From: Neomicrococcus lactis
Lineage (GTDB): Bacteria; Actinomycetota; Actinomycetes; Actinomycetales; Micrococcaceae
Assembly (NCBI RefSeq): GCF_014200305.1
Contig: NZ_JACHBL010000001.1
Coordinates: 310,001-374,000 of the forward strand
DNA length: 64,000 nt
Direction: 5' to 3'
The notes under the pieces were generated by a model, which was not told the origin of the DNA, did no database searches, and worked only from the letters and a program-made list of their open reading frames with translations. The position numbers were made by a program, and so were the translations under genes. This document shows, in pieces, positions 1 to 8,211 of the stretch. Every line of letters starts with the position of its first letter. Positions within the stretch are counted from its first letter, which is position 1.

Positions 1-1
1 C

Positions 2-403
2 TCAACCAGCAGCGACTCCGGCAGCATCGGCGTGGGCTTCGCCATCCCTGTTGACTACGCGAAGCGCGTGGCTGATGACATCATCGCCAACGGCTCGGCT
101 ACGCACGCGTTGATGGGCGTATCCGTCCAGGCCAAGTCTTCTGACGTAAATGAGAGCAACAACTCGTTCAGCGTTGGAGCCGAGGTCAAGGAAGTCACGA
201 GCGGATCCGCTGCTGAAAAGGCAGGACTCAAGACTGGCGACGTGATCGTTGGCGTGGGGGACCGCGTGGTGAGTGACTCCCAGTCGCTGACCGCCGCCGT
301 TCGCGAATACGCCAAGGGCGATTCTGCCGACGTGAAATTCACTCGCAACGGTCAAGAACAGACCGTCAAGGTGACGTTCGAGCAGACCACCGAAGCTAAC
401 TAA
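2..403 (+). CDS. HtrA-like serine protease, C-terminal fragment with PDZ domain
   Basis: The reading frame enters from the left edge and ends in TAA at 401-403, so only the last 133 residues are visible. The first residues (GSIGVGFAIP) match the end of a trypsin-like protease domain of the HtrA/DegP family, and a PDZ domain follows (roughly residues 35-125, with AEKAGLKTGDVIVGVGD). HtrA proteins of actinobacteria are membrane-anchored proteases that act outside the membrane on misfolded proteins. The catalytic triad and the membrane anchor lie outside the window. A strong hairpin terminator follows directly, so this is the last gene of its unit. Confidence 0.85.
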   Translation, partial: STSSDSGSIGVGFAIPVDYAKRVADDIIANGSATHALMGVSVQAKSSDVNESNNSFSVGAEVKEVTSGSAAEKAGLKTGDVIVGVGDRVVSDSQSLTAAVREYAKGDSADVKFTRNGQEQTVKVTFEQTTEAN

Positions 404-415
404 TAACTGATTCGA

Positions 416-447
416 GCGGGCTCGGGGATTCCCCGGGCCCGCTTTGT
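416..447 (+). terminator. Rho-independent terminator after the HtrA-like gene
   Basis: GCGGGC-T-CGGGG, loop ATT, CCCCG-G-GCCCGC (416-442) forms an almost perfect GC-rich stem with one G-T pair, and TTT follows. It sits 13 bases after the stop codon and separates the protease gene from etfB. Confidence 0.8.
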
Positions 448-519
448 GGTGCTAGGGCTCTGCTGGGGCTACTAGCATTGATGGGAAGCTAATTTCATTT
501 CATCTACCGAGAGGCAATC

Positions 520-1320
520 GTGGGTTCACCCAATCCCGTGCGCGTTCTTGCGCTCGTCAAGTATGTTCCGGACGCACAGTTTGATCGGCACATCGACCCC
601 GCAACGCACCGTATGATTCGCGACGAAAGCATTCTGTCTGAGCTGGATGAATACGCGGTGGAAGCCGCCCTTCAGATGAAGGAATCCAGCGCGAGCGGTA
701 GCACCGTCGTCGCTTTGACCGTTGGGCCGGAGCAGGCAGCGAACGCGGTCAAGAAGGCCCTCCAAATGGGTGCCGACGAAGGCATCCACATCACCGATTC
801 CGCGATCCAGGGTTCTGACGCCTTGGCTACCTCGCGCGTTCTTGCCGCGGCCATCGAGAAGGCTGGCCCGTTCGACGCAGTGGTGACGGGACTTTCCTCC
901 ACGGACGCTGAAACTTCTTTGGTTCCTGCGCAACTCGCCGAGCGCCTCGGCTTGCCGTTGTTGTCCTTCGCGACGAGCGTCGAACTCAACGAATCCACCG
1001 TGCGCATTACCCGCGATGCAGATGCCGCAAGCTATGTGCTTGAAGCTGATTTCCCGCTGGTTCTCTCCGTGACTGATCAGGCCAACGAGCCGCGCTACCC
1101 GAACTTCAAGGGCATCATGGCTGCGAAGCGGAAGTCCATCGAGACCCTCACCCTGGCTGATCTTGGCCTGACTCCGGAGCAAGTGGGCGCGGCTGGTTCC
1201 AAGACCGTAGTGGTCGAGTCCGCAGAGCGTCCAGCTCGCGTGGGCGGCAACGTTATTACGGACGACGGCGAAGCCGGGTTGCGCTTGGCTGAATTCATTC
1301 TGGCCCAGAAAGTTCTCTAG
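520..1320 (+). CDS. etfB: Electron transfer flavoprotein subunit beta
   Basis: This 266-residue protein is the AMP-binding beta subunit of the ETF heterodimer, which passes electrons from acyl-CoA and other dehydrogenases to the respiratory chain. The sequence opens with the typical ALVKYVPDAQ and carries family segments such as DEYAVEAALQMKE, TGLSSTDAETSLVPAQLAERLGLP (split here across residues 124-147) and PRYPNFKGIMAAKRK. The GTG start at 520 follows a GAGAGGC ribosome binding site. The gene is 14 bases upstream of etfA in an obvious operon. Confidence 0.95.
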   Translation: MGSPNPVRVLALVKYVPDAQFDRHIDPATHRMIRDESILSELDEYAVEAALQMKESSASGSTVVALTVGPEQAANAVKKALQMGADEGIHITDSAIQGSDALATSRVLAAAIEKAGPFDAVVTGLSSTDAETSLVPAQLAERLGLPLLSFATSVELNESTVRITRDADAASYVLEADFPLVLSVTDQANEPRYPNFKGIMAAKRKSIETLTLADLGLTPEQVGAAGSKTVVVESAERPARVGGNVITDDGEAGLRLAEFILAQKVL

Positions 1321-1334
1321 GGGGTTTCTCACTC

Positions 1335-2285
1335 ATGGCATTCTCATTGGTTTATCTCGAAGCTGTTGAAGTTCCACTTTCTGCCACCGCGTTGGAACTC
1401 ATCGCTGGCGCAGCGCGCTTGGGTGATCCTGTGGCAGTCACCAATCATGCGGTAACGCCGGACGTTGTTGCGGCTCTTGGCGCAGCGGGCGTCTCCGGCG
1501 TCGTCGTTCCGGAAGGCGGAAACGAAGCCGCTCAACAGAACTTCCTCTCTTTCGAAACCGAACTCCTAGCGATTGCGCTCAGCGAGACGGAAGCCAGCGG
1601 CGTCGTACTTCCTAATTCCGTTAACGGTAAGGAAATTGCGGCCCGACTCGGCGCGAAACTCGAAGCCGGCGTCATCACCGACGCTATTGATATTGCAGCC
1701 GACGGCACGGTCACGAAGTCCGTTCTTGCCGGCGCGTACACCACGCAGGCACACGTCACGGAGGGTCCGCTGATCGTGACTCTCAAGGGCAATAGCGTGG
1801 AATTCGTGGCTCCTGCCACGGCCGAGGATCCAGACCTGCTGGAAATTCCTGTCGAGGACGTCAAGCCCGGTGCACGCATCGTAGAAGTTCGCGAAAAGGC
1901 CGAGAGCGGCCGCCCAGATCTCACCGCAGCGCGCATTGTGGTCTCCGGTGGACGCGGTGTGGATGGCGACTTCAGCCAGGTTGAAGAGCTGGCCGACGCC
2001 CTCGGTGCTGCCGTGGCTGCATCGCGCGCTGCCGTTGACGCTGGCTGGATTGGCCACGATCTTCAAGTGGGACAGACCGGTAAGACTGTCTCGCCACAGC
2101 TGTATGTGGCTGCAGGTATCTCGGGAGCCATTCAGCACAAGGCCGGAATGCAGACCTCAAAGGTGATTGTTGCCATCAACGATGACCCAGATTCGCCGAT
2201 CTTTGAGATTGCCGATTTGGGCATTGTGGGAGACCTCAAGAACGTCTTGCCGCAGGCTGCTGCCGCACTCCGGGAACGCTCCTAG
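1335..2285 (+). CDS. etfA: Electron transfer flavoprotein subunit alpha
   Basis: The 316-residue product is the FAD-binding alpha subunit of ETF. Its C-terminal third has the FAD domain signature: VSGGRGVDG, then SRAAVDAGW, GQTGKTVSPQLYVAAGISGA and INDDPDSPIFEIADLGIVGD. It pairs with EtfB immediately upstream and acts in the cytoplasm. The stop codon TAG (2283-2285) shares its G with the GTG start of the next gene, which indicates translational coupling with the PIG-L deacetylase. Confidence 0.95.
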   Translation: MAFSLVYLEAVEVPLSATALELIAGAARLGDPVAVTNHAVTPDVVAALGAAGVSGVVVPEGGNEAAQQNFLSFETELLAIALSETEASGVVLPNSVNGKEIAARLGAKLEAGVITDAIDIAADGTVTKSVLAGAYTTQAHVTEGPLIVTLKGNSVEFVAPATAEDPDLLEIPVEDVKPGARIVEVREKAESGRPDLTAARIVVSGGRGVDGDFSQVEELADALGAAVAASRAAVDAGWIGHDLQVGQTGKTVSPQLYVAAGISGAIQHKAGMQTSKVIVAINDDPDSPIFEIADLGIVGDLKNVLPQAAAALRERS

Positions 2286-3067
2286 TGGCCGATCTTGATG
2301 TGCAGCTAGCGCCGCGTTTCGCCGACGGTGATGATTTTGGACTGACGACTGTTGTTGCTTTCGCCGCTCACCCTGACGACCTCGATTTTGGGGCCGCAGG
2401 AACCGTAGCGTTGCTGACGGCAGCCGGTATTCGCGTCGAGTATTGCATCGTCACCAACGGCGACGCCGGCGGGTTCGATGAGAGCCATCGTCCGGACATC
2501 GAGCAGATGCGCCAGGGCGAGCAGCGCGCGGCTGCCGCTCGTGTTGGCGTGGCGGATGTTCATTTCTTGGGGGAGCGCGACGGCTATGTGGCGCCCACCC
2601 TCGAGCTACAGCAGAAGATCGTTGCGCTATTGCGTAAGGTCCGTCCGCAGTTGGTGCTAGCGCACCATCCTGAACGCAACTGGTCCAACATTCAGAGCCA
2701 GCACCCGGATCACTTGTCCGTGGGTGAGGCTGTGGTGCGGGCTATCTATCCGGCACTCGAGAATCCTTTTGCGTTCCCCGAACTGCAAGCCGCAGGCCTC
2801 GAAGCGTACCGCTTGCGGGAGATGTGGCTCTTCGGTGGACCAGTAGAGCGAGAGAACCACTTCGTGGATGTCTCAAGCGTGCTCGACCTCAAGCGCGAAG
2901 CGTTGTTGGCACACTTGAGTCAGCATCCGGACCCGCAGCGCATGATGCAGTACGTCGAGGAAAAGCTTGCCGCCGTTGCTCAGCGCGGGAAGCAGCCCGA
3001 AGGCGCACTTTGCGAGTCATTCCATGCGGTGACGGTCAACGGAAATCAGACGATCGCCGGCTTCTAA
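2285..3067 (+). CDS. PIG-L family N-acyl-glucosamine-type deacetylase
   Basis: The 260-residue protein has the PIG-L zinc motif AHPDD at residues 28-32 and the second zinc-binding segment HPDH at 140-143. PIG-L enzymes include MshB and Mca, which act on GlcNAc-Ins and on mycothiol conjugates, and the LmbE proteins, which deacetylate other amide-linked sugars. The sequence shows the metal site but not the substrate. The gene starts with GTG one base into the etfA stop codon, so it is co-translated with etfBA; a thiol-redox role is possible but is inference. It ends convergently, 57 bases from the RskA-like gene. Confidence 0.85.
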   Translation: MADLDVQLAPRFADGDDFGLTTVVAFAAHPDDLDFGAAGTVALLTAAGIRVEYCIVTNGDAGGFDESHRPDIEQMRQGEQRAAAARVGVADVHFLGERDGYVAPTLELQQKIVALLRKVRPQLVLAHHPERNWSNIQSQHPDHLSVGEAVVRAIYPALENPFAFPELQAAGLEAYRLREMWLFGGPVERENHFVDVSSVLDLKREALLAHLSQHPDPQRMMQYVEEKLAAVAQRGKQPEGALCESFHAVTVNGNQTIAGF

Positions 3068-3124
3068 GTTGGCTCTCTAGTTCGTCTGTCTGTTGCTGAT
3101 GCTATTTCGGTGGTGGGAGGCGCC

Positions 3125-3709
3125 TTATGGGGCGTCGACCACCACGAGTGGCTCGCCTTCGGGAACGTCGAGTCCGCCGTCGGTCTCAAGCGAGAGCGAG
3201 AGATCATCAAGGGTGGAGAGGCTAAATACGCCAACCCACTGATCTGTCTTGTCATCCTTGAGCGCTGCGAGGCGTCGAATGGAGCCGTCCTTGTTGGACG
3301 CAGACCACTGGTAATCAAAACCTTCAGGAGCTGGCGGCAAGTCCGTCGCCTGAACAGCGATGCCGTCCTTAGACTGCGAGATCACCACGTTGACGTTGCC
3401 GCCGTTGGTGACGGTCTGGTTGGACTTTTGCGCGTCGTTCGCGTTGACGATTGCGCTCGAGTTGTCCTTGGGAGCCGTGACGGAGAACAGCACAAGGGCG
3501 CCCACAATGAGGATCGCCAACATGCCAGCAACGAGCATCCACTTTTTGACGGGACGCACGGCGGGCTGATCAGGGTGTTCGCTGAGCTCGTCTACAAGGT
3601 CCAAACCGAAGTCATCTTGCGAATTGTCCGTCTCTTCTTCCCCCTGATGGAAGTCATCTAGGCTCCGACCTTTAGGAAGGTTGGAAGAAGAGGAAGAATC
3701 GAAACTCAT
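3125..3709 (-). CDS. Single-pass membrane protein with RskA-like (anti-sigma-K) extracytoplasmic domain
   Basis: The start at 3709 gives 194 residues: an acidic, serine-rich cytoplasmic part (1-55), one membrane segment (about 57-77) and an outer domain. It is chosen because AAGGAT lies upstream and the longer reading frame runs back into trmL. The C-terminal half (LPPAPEGF, YQWSA, GEPLVVVDAP) resembles the C-terminal domain of RskA anti-sigma factors. The N-terminal zinc motif HxxxCxxC of anti-sigma domains is absent, and no sigma factor gene is nearby, so the partner is unknown. It lies downstream of trmL and the J-domain gene on the same strand. Confidence 0.6.
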   Translation of the reverse strand: MSFDSSSSSNLPKGRSLDDFHQGEEETDNSQDDFGLDLVDELSEHPDQPAVRPVKKWMLVAGMLAILIVGALVLFSVTAPKDNSSAIVNANDAQKSNQTVTNGGNVNVVISQSKDGIAVQATDLPPAPEGFDYQWSASNKDGSIRRLAALKDDKTDQWVGVFSLSTLDDLSLSLETDGGLDVPEGEPLVVVDAP

Positions 3710-3800
3710 GTGAAAATCCTTGGCGAAATTCCGGCGAACGGACGTCTTTAGATGCACGCTGGGAACGGCGCTGGGTTGAGAGGCAACTAACGGGTTCAGC

Positions 3801-4265
3801 CTACCCCGCGGCCGTGAACCCTGCCTGCCGCCACGCTTCGTAGACCACAAGTGACGCACAATTCGCGAGGTTCAGCGAGCGCCGTCCTGGAAGCATGGGG
3901 ATGTTCACGCGAGACGTGACGCGTGGATCCATGAGGTGCTCTTCATCCAGTCCCGTGGACTCCTTGCCGAACATCAAGATGTCGCTCGGCTTGTACTCGA
4001 TGTCCGAATACCGCACGTCGCCTCGAGAAGAGAACGCGAAAAGTCGACCTTCTCCCAGTGCCTCCAGAGCCGCATCAAAGTTTGGGTGCACGGTCATGAC
4101 GGCGAGGTCGTGGTAATCCAGACCGGCACGGCGCAACTTGCTGTCCTCAAAGTCGAAGCCCACTGGCTCAACGAGGTGTAGCTCGGCACCTGTCACGGCT
4201 GCCAAACGAATGGCGTTGCCTGTGTTGCCGGGAATTTCTGGGTTGACGAAGAGAATACGAAACAC
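3801..4265 (-). CDS. trmL: tRNA (cytidine/uridine-34-2'-O)-methyltransferase, SPOUT family
   Basis: The 154-residue length and sequence are typical of TrmL, which methylates the 2'-O of the wobble base of tRNA-Leu using S-adenosylmethionine. SPOUT knot motifs are visible: NPEIPGNTGNAIRLAA near the N terminus, LMFGKESTGL in the middle and IPMLPGRRSLNLANCASLVVYEA near the end. The start codon is GTG. It begins 9 bases after the J-domain protein gene, in one operon with it. Confidence 0.92.
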   Translation of the reverse strand: MFRILFVNPEIPGNTGNAIRLAAVTGAELHLVEPVGFDFEDSKLRRAGLDYHDLAVMTVHPNFDAALEALGEGRLFAFSSRGDVRYSDIEYKPSDILMFGKESTGLDEEHLMDPRVTSRVNIPMLPGRRSLNLANCASLVVYEAWRQAGFTAAG

Positions 4266-4274
4266 CCAGTCATC

Positions 4275-5249
4275 TTAGTCATGCATCGCGCGAATCAATC
4301 GTGCATACAGTCCCACATCCACCACATTGGGCTGAGGTCCGGAACCCAAGAACATCTTGAGTTCGCGGATGGCGTTCGCAGAGTTCGTGACTTCAAGCGG
4401 CGACGTGAACTCAGAATTACCGCGCCGCACTTCGTCGATCACCGGCTCGAACGGGGAATTGTTGGGCGTCAACACGATCGCGAAGCCCATCACGTTGAGT
4501 TCGGGAAAGACTGACTGCATGAGACGCACCGAGTCAATCAATCTCGGCGGCTCAATCACGCGTCCGTCGCGACGCAGCGTCTGCCCGTCCCATTGATAGA
4601 CGCCCTCTGGCAACATCATGGAGTCGATGAGCGCCAAGCGGTATCCCGCCAAGACAGCGTGATCAATGTAGCCACGACCGTGAGGAGTGTGCAGCCCGTT
4701 CACGAGTCGCGCCGAGGGGAAGCCTTCCAAGATATTGCTCATGAGCATCTTGATGACCCGCGCTTCGCGTTCAAGCCGCTGCCGCTGTGAGAACAGACCG
4801 CGCTTGCGAGGTACCCCGTAGACGCGCTGCATCGCTTGGGCCTTCGTCAGCTCCGAATACTGGCCGTCCACAAAGGGCGGCACGAAAATAGCCGGATCGC
4901 TCGCGCGGGCTTTGCCGTGTCCAGAGCCAGTGGAGCCGCTACCGTCCGTCTGCCAAAACCGCGTGGAACCGTTCGAGGAAGCGTTAGCCGAGCCCGCGGC
5001 GTCGTACGGGGAAGAAGTACGAGGCTGTCCCGCAGGCCGCGTGGATCCGAAGCTGCGGTCATAGCTGGCGCGCGCGGAAGAATCAGAAAGTACCTCGAAA
5101 GCGCGGCGGACTTGATCAAATTCGGCTGAGTTTCCGCCGAGATCAGGGTGGGTCTCGCGGACCTTGCGGCGATAGGCGCTCTTGATTTCGGAGTCCGAAG
5201 CCGTCACGGACACACCCAGAACGCGATAGTGGCTGAGGGCTTCACTCAT
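4275..5249 (-). CDS. J-domain (DnaJ-like) protein
   Basis: Residues 5-68 form a J domain with the obligatory HPD tripeptide at 34-36 (RETHPDLGG), which stimulates DnaK ATPase. The remaining 250 residues lack the G/F and zinc-finger regions of DnaJ. They hold a serine/glycine-rich spacer (about 70-115) and a conserved region of unknown role. It is thus a type III J-protein, with a client that cannot be deduced. It heads the minus-strand operon with trmL. The start at 5249 is preceded by AAGGAGG. Confidence 0.85.
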   Translation of the reverse strand: MSEALSHYRVLGVSVTASDSEIKSAYRRKVRETHPDLGGNSAEFDQVRRAFEVLSDSSARASYDRSFGSTRPAGQPRTSSPYDAAGSANASSNGSTRFWQTDGSGSTGSGHGKARASDPAIFVPPFVDGQYSELTKAQAMQRVYGVPRKRGLFSQRQRLEREARVIKMLMSNILEGFPSARLVNGLHTPHGRGYIDHAVLAGYRLALIDSMMLPEGVYQWDGQTLRRDGRVIEPPRLIDSVRLMQSVFPELNVMGFAIVLTPNNSPFEPVIDEVRRGNSEFTSPLEVTNSANAIRELKMFLGSGPQPNVVDVGLYARLIRAMHD

Positions 5250-5335
5250 CGATCGGCCTCCTTAAAGTCCAAGTCACGAGGCGTCTTCTCGCGGCGCGAG
5301 CGCGTGAAAATCATATCGATACCGCCCGAATATCG

Positions 5336-5341
5336 TACGCT
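5336..5341 (+). promoter_or_regulatory. Leaderless-type -10 element of the lipid kinase gene
   Basis: TACGCT ends 6 bases before the ATG at 5348, and no Shine-Dalgarno sequence lies between, so transcription would start at or next to the A of the start codon. No good -35 is seen. Confidence 0.4.
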
Positions 5342-5347
5342 CTGGTC

Positions 5348-6304
5348 ATGAACTCGCCCTCCACGCCGCCGCAAACGCGCCCGCACGTGATCGTGACGGG
5401 GAATCGGCCGCACTTCGTGAACAGTTTTGTGGAGCATTTGAGCGGTGAGCTGCCGGACCATGACGTCGTGTGTTTGATGGCGGGATCCGCCGCTGAGGTG
5501 GAGCGCGCCTTGCTGGTCGCCGTCCCGAAGGAACACAACATTTCTGCGTTGGTGGTCATTGGTGGCGACGGAATGGTCCATATTGGTGCCAACGTTTTGG
5601 CAGGCGGTGCGGTTCCGCTGAACATTCCGCTCGCGATTGTGCCGGCCGGTAGCGGCAACGACTTTGTGCGGTCCGCGGGGACGCACGCCCCCAAGCGCGA
5701 GCGGCTTCAGATGGGTGCCATGGCTGCCCGCATCGCTGCAAGTATTCGCGAATCGCGGGTGCGGCACGTGGATGCGATTCGCGTGACCGGCGACTGGGGG
5801 AGCCGAATTGTCATGGGGATCGCGAGCGTGGGGGTCGACGCGGTCATCAATCGGCATGCAAATTCGCTGAGGTTTCCGCCCGGGCAATCGAAGTATCTGG
5901 CCGCGCTCGCTCGCGAATGGCGCAGCCTGAAGCCGCATGCGTATCGCTTCGACGTAACGGACGCGAACGGTTCAGTCCGTTCAGGGCGTACGACGGCGTG
6001 GCTCGCCTCGGTGGCGAACAGCCAGTATCTTGGGGGTGGGATGAAGATTGTCCCCGATGCCGCACTCGATGATGGGCTGCTGGACTTTTGCATCATCCGA
6101 CCACTCAGCTGGCTGGAATTCGCGCGGCTCTTTCCGCTGATCTTCTCCGGAAAGCACGCGTGTCATGGGGCCGTGACGATTGAGCGCGTGACCAAGGTGG
6201 TTCTCGAAACCGCGGACATCACGGCGTACGGTGACGGCGAAGAACTGGGTCCTACGCCCGTGAGAGTGGAAGTGCTTCCGGGCGCGGTCTCGCTGCTGTA
6301 CTAG
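5348..6304 (+). CDS. Diacylglycerol kinase-family lipid kinase (YegS/DgkB type)
   Basis: The 318-residue protein has the catalytic-domain motifs of the DAGK/LCB5/YegS superfamily: GGDGM at 72-76 and PAGSGNDF at 100-106, which bind the ATP phosphates, and GGGMKI and DGDGE-type segments further on (YGDGEELG near the end). These enzymes phosphorylate diacylglycerol or related lipids at the inner membrane face; the exact lipid is not evident. The gene is divergent from the J-domain gene. The start has no ribosome binding site and looks leaderless. Confidence 0.88.
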   Translation: MNSPSTPPQTRPHVIVTGNRPHFVNSFVEHLSGELPDHDVVCLMAGSAAEVERALLVAVPKEHNISALVVIGGDGMVHIGANVLAGGAVPLNIPLAIVPAGSGNDFVRSAGTHAPKRERLQMGAMAARIAASIRESRVRHVDAIRVTGDWGSRIVMGIASVGVDAVINRHANSLRFPPGQSKYLAALAREWRSLKPHAYRFDVTDANGSVRSGRTTAWLASVANSQYLGGGMKIVPDAALDDGLLDFCIIRPLSWLEFARLFPLIFSGKHACHGAVTIERVTKVVLETADITAYGDGEELGPTPVRVEVLPGAVSLLY

Positions 6305-6328
6305 TGCTGCCGCTCTCGGAATCGGCTT

Positions 6329-6377
6329 TTGCGGTTCTGGCCTTGCGGTTCTGGCCTTGCGGTTCAGGCCTTGCGGT
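6329..6377. repeat. 14-bp tandem repeat, three copies plus a partial fourth
   Basis: TTGCGGTTCTGGCC is repeated at 6329-6342 and 6343-6356. A third copy at 6357-6370 differs by T to A, and TTGCGGT begins a fourth. The array covers the 3' end of the minus-strand reductase gene, and the changed base in copy three forms its TGA stop. Confidence 0.85.
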
Positions 6378-7119
6378 ATTCGGCGAGTAGTTCGCCGTGA
6401 TGCTCCAGAAGGTTGTGGAGCGTCATTTGACGCAGGGCGTTGCCTTCGGTTGGTCCCTCTCCGCCGATTCGCTTCTCGCCGGGACCGGCAGTCTTGGGTG
6501 CGATGGTGACGCAGAGAGAGTCCACGAGATTGGCGCGCTGGAAGTCGCCGAAAACGGTGGGTCCACCTTCGGAATGGATGTTGCGGTACCCGCGCGCCAC
6601 GAGGTCTTTGACGACGAGCGCTGGTTCCACACTGTCACGACCAGCAATCACGACCTCCGCGACGGCGGAGAGCTTTTCACGTGCCTCAGGCGAGGACGTT
6701 TCCGCCGTGTAGACGATAGGGGTGGTGGGCGCTTGGGCGAAGAATTGGTCGCTCGGTTCCAGATGAAGTCCACCGGAAATAAGCGCTACGGGAAGTACTT
6801 GCGAGAGCCCGTTCTGCTCGCGCCAAGTCTTGTCTTCGGCGCTGAGGAGATCGCCCTCGTAGCCTTCGGCGCGAACCGTTCCAGCTCCCATCACTAGCAC
6901 ATGGGCATGCAGACGCAGCAGTTGGAACATGCGCTTATCGCCCTCGCCGCCGATCTCTCCGGACACTCCGCGGTGGGTGGCTCCGCCGTCAGCAGTCATG
7001 ACGAAGTTGAAGCGAACGAAGGCTTGCGACTCGTCGCTCGGGGGAGCGTAGAGCCCCAGGATGTCCTCATCGGTGAGTTCGGGCTGATGAGTCGCCGAAG
7101 GCGTCAAAAGATTCCGCAT
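6364..7119 (-). CDS. RibD C-terminal-like pyrimidine/dihydrofolate reductase family protein
   Basis: The 251-residue protein has the fold of RibD_C reductases: FNFVMTADGGATHRG for the N-terminal strand and loop, MGAGTVRAEGY, NIHSEGGPTVFGDF, and DSLCVTIAPKTAG. RibD_C reduces the ribosyl side chain in riboflavin synthesis and is related to dihydrofolate reductase. Stand-alone copies in actinobacteria are annotated as pyrimidine reductase family proteins with unproven substrates. It lies upstream of a FolP2-type gene on the same strand, so a pterin or flavin role is plausible but inferred. Confidence 0.75.
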   Translation of the reverse strand: MRNLLTPSATHQPELTDEDILGLYAPPSDESQAFVRFNFVMTADGGATHRGVSGEIGGEGDKRMFQLLRLHAHVLVMGAGTVRAEGYEGDLLSAEDKTWREQNGLSQVLPVALISGGLHLEPSDQFFAQAPTTPIVYTAETSSPEAREKLSAVAEVVIAGRDSVEPALVVKDLVARGYRNIHSEGGPTVFGDFQRANLVDSLCVTIAPKTAGPGEKRIGGEGPTEGNALRQMTLHNLLEHHGELLAEYRKA

Positions 7120-7175
7120 GGCTGAGTCCTATCTGTCGATGCAACTGGTTGCTTTTGCTACTAACTGTTGAAGTC

Positions 7176-8138
7176 TTACAGTTCTTGCTCGGCGGCGTCG
7201 TCGGTTTTGGGGGTGAGATCGGCGGGATCGTTCAGATCGCCCATGTTGTGTTTGAGCATGACGGGTTCACGCCAGCCCATGGCGACTTCGAGCAAGCGCA
7301 TGGCTTTGACCGATTCTTTGGCGTCATGCATGCGCACCACGCGGGCGCCGTTCATGGCGCTCATGGTGGCGGCCGCAATGGAAGCGGACTGCCGCTCGAA
7401 CTTCGGCACGCCAATCGCTTCGCCAATGAAGTCTTTGTTGCTCACCGCGGCAAGGCCCGGGAATCCCAGCTTCGCGATATCGGCGTAGCGGCGCGTGATC
7501 TCGAGAGAATGCAAGGTGTTCTTATTCAGGTCGTGGCCTGGATCGATCAAGATCTTGTCAGCCGCTACGCCCTCGTTGAGCGCCCACTCGATTCGCACCG
7601 CAAGGAAATCGCGAACGGAAGCGACGACGTCGTCGTACTGAGGTTTCGGGAAAACAGTCCGCGGCGCGGCAAGGGAGTGAGTGATCACAATGTGCGCGCC
7701 ATGCTCGGCGACAACGGATAGCAAGTCAGGGTCGCTCAGGCCCGTGGTGTCATTCACGACGTTCGCGCCCGCACGAAGGGCCGCATCTGCGACCTTGGCG
7801 CTGAAAGTATCCGCCGACAGGATCACGTCCGAGGCTTCGCGTACCGCCTGGATGACTGGAACCACGCGATCGGCTTCCTCTTGCCACGGCAGCTCGGGGC
7901 CGGGGGAGAAAGGAACGCCGCCGATGTCCACCCAGTCCGCCCCGTGCGAAGCAGCCGCGAGTGACGCCTCCACGGCACGATCCAATGCAAACGTGGCCCC
8001 GGAATCGAAGAAGGAATCCTTCGTCCTATTGACCACGGCCATGACCGCGATGCGGCGCGAAAAGTCGATGCTGCGGGCGCTGTTGGTGTGCAGATTTGTG
8101 AACGTATGAAGGGGCGCCCGGAACTCTGGCTCGAACAT
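7176..8138 (-). CDS. Dihydropteroate synthase homologue of the FolP2 type
   Basis: Starting at the ATG at 8138 (GAGAG upstream) gives 320 residues. The frame is open upstream but would overlap the divergent gene. The TIM-barrel motifs of dihydropteroate synthase are present in altered form: MAVVNRTKDSFFDSG for the first strand, SADTF, NDTTG, DPGHD and SNKDFIGEAIG. The sulfonamide and substrate loop that reads ESTRPG in true FolP is DIGGVPFSPG here. This is the pattern of mycobacterial FolP2, which is not a functional replacement for FolP1. The canonical reaction joins p-aminobenzoate to hydroxymethyl-dihydropterin; this copy may do something else. Confidence 0.75.
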   Translation of the reverse strand: MFEPEFRAPLHTFTNLHTNSARSIDFSRRIAVMAVVNRTKDSFFDSGATFALDRAVEASLAAASHGADWVDIGGVPFSPGPELPWQEEADRVVPVIQAVREASDVILSADTFSAKVADAALRAGANVVNDTTGLSDPDLLSVVAEHGAHIVITHSLAAPRTVFPKPQYDDVVASVRDFLAVRIEWALNEGVAADKILIDPGHDLNKNTLHSLEITRRYADIAKLGFPGLAAVSNKDFIGEAIGVPKFERQSASIAAATMSAMNGARVVRMHDAKESVKAMRLLEVAMGWREPVMLKHNMGDLNDPADLTPKTDDAAEQEL

Positions 8139-8197
8139 GAAAGGCTTACTCTCGCTCTCTGGAGGGGACCACCCGCAGTTTACTTTGGCAACCCGCG

Positions 8198-8203
8198 TAA
8201 AAT
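8198..8203 (+). promoter_or_regulatory. Leaderless-type -10 element of the cysteine desulfurase gene
   Basis: TAAAAT ends 8 bases before the ATG at 8212, with no clear ribosome binding site between. A convincing -35 hexamer is not visible. Confidence 0.35.
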
Positions 8204-8211
8204 GGTCAGAA

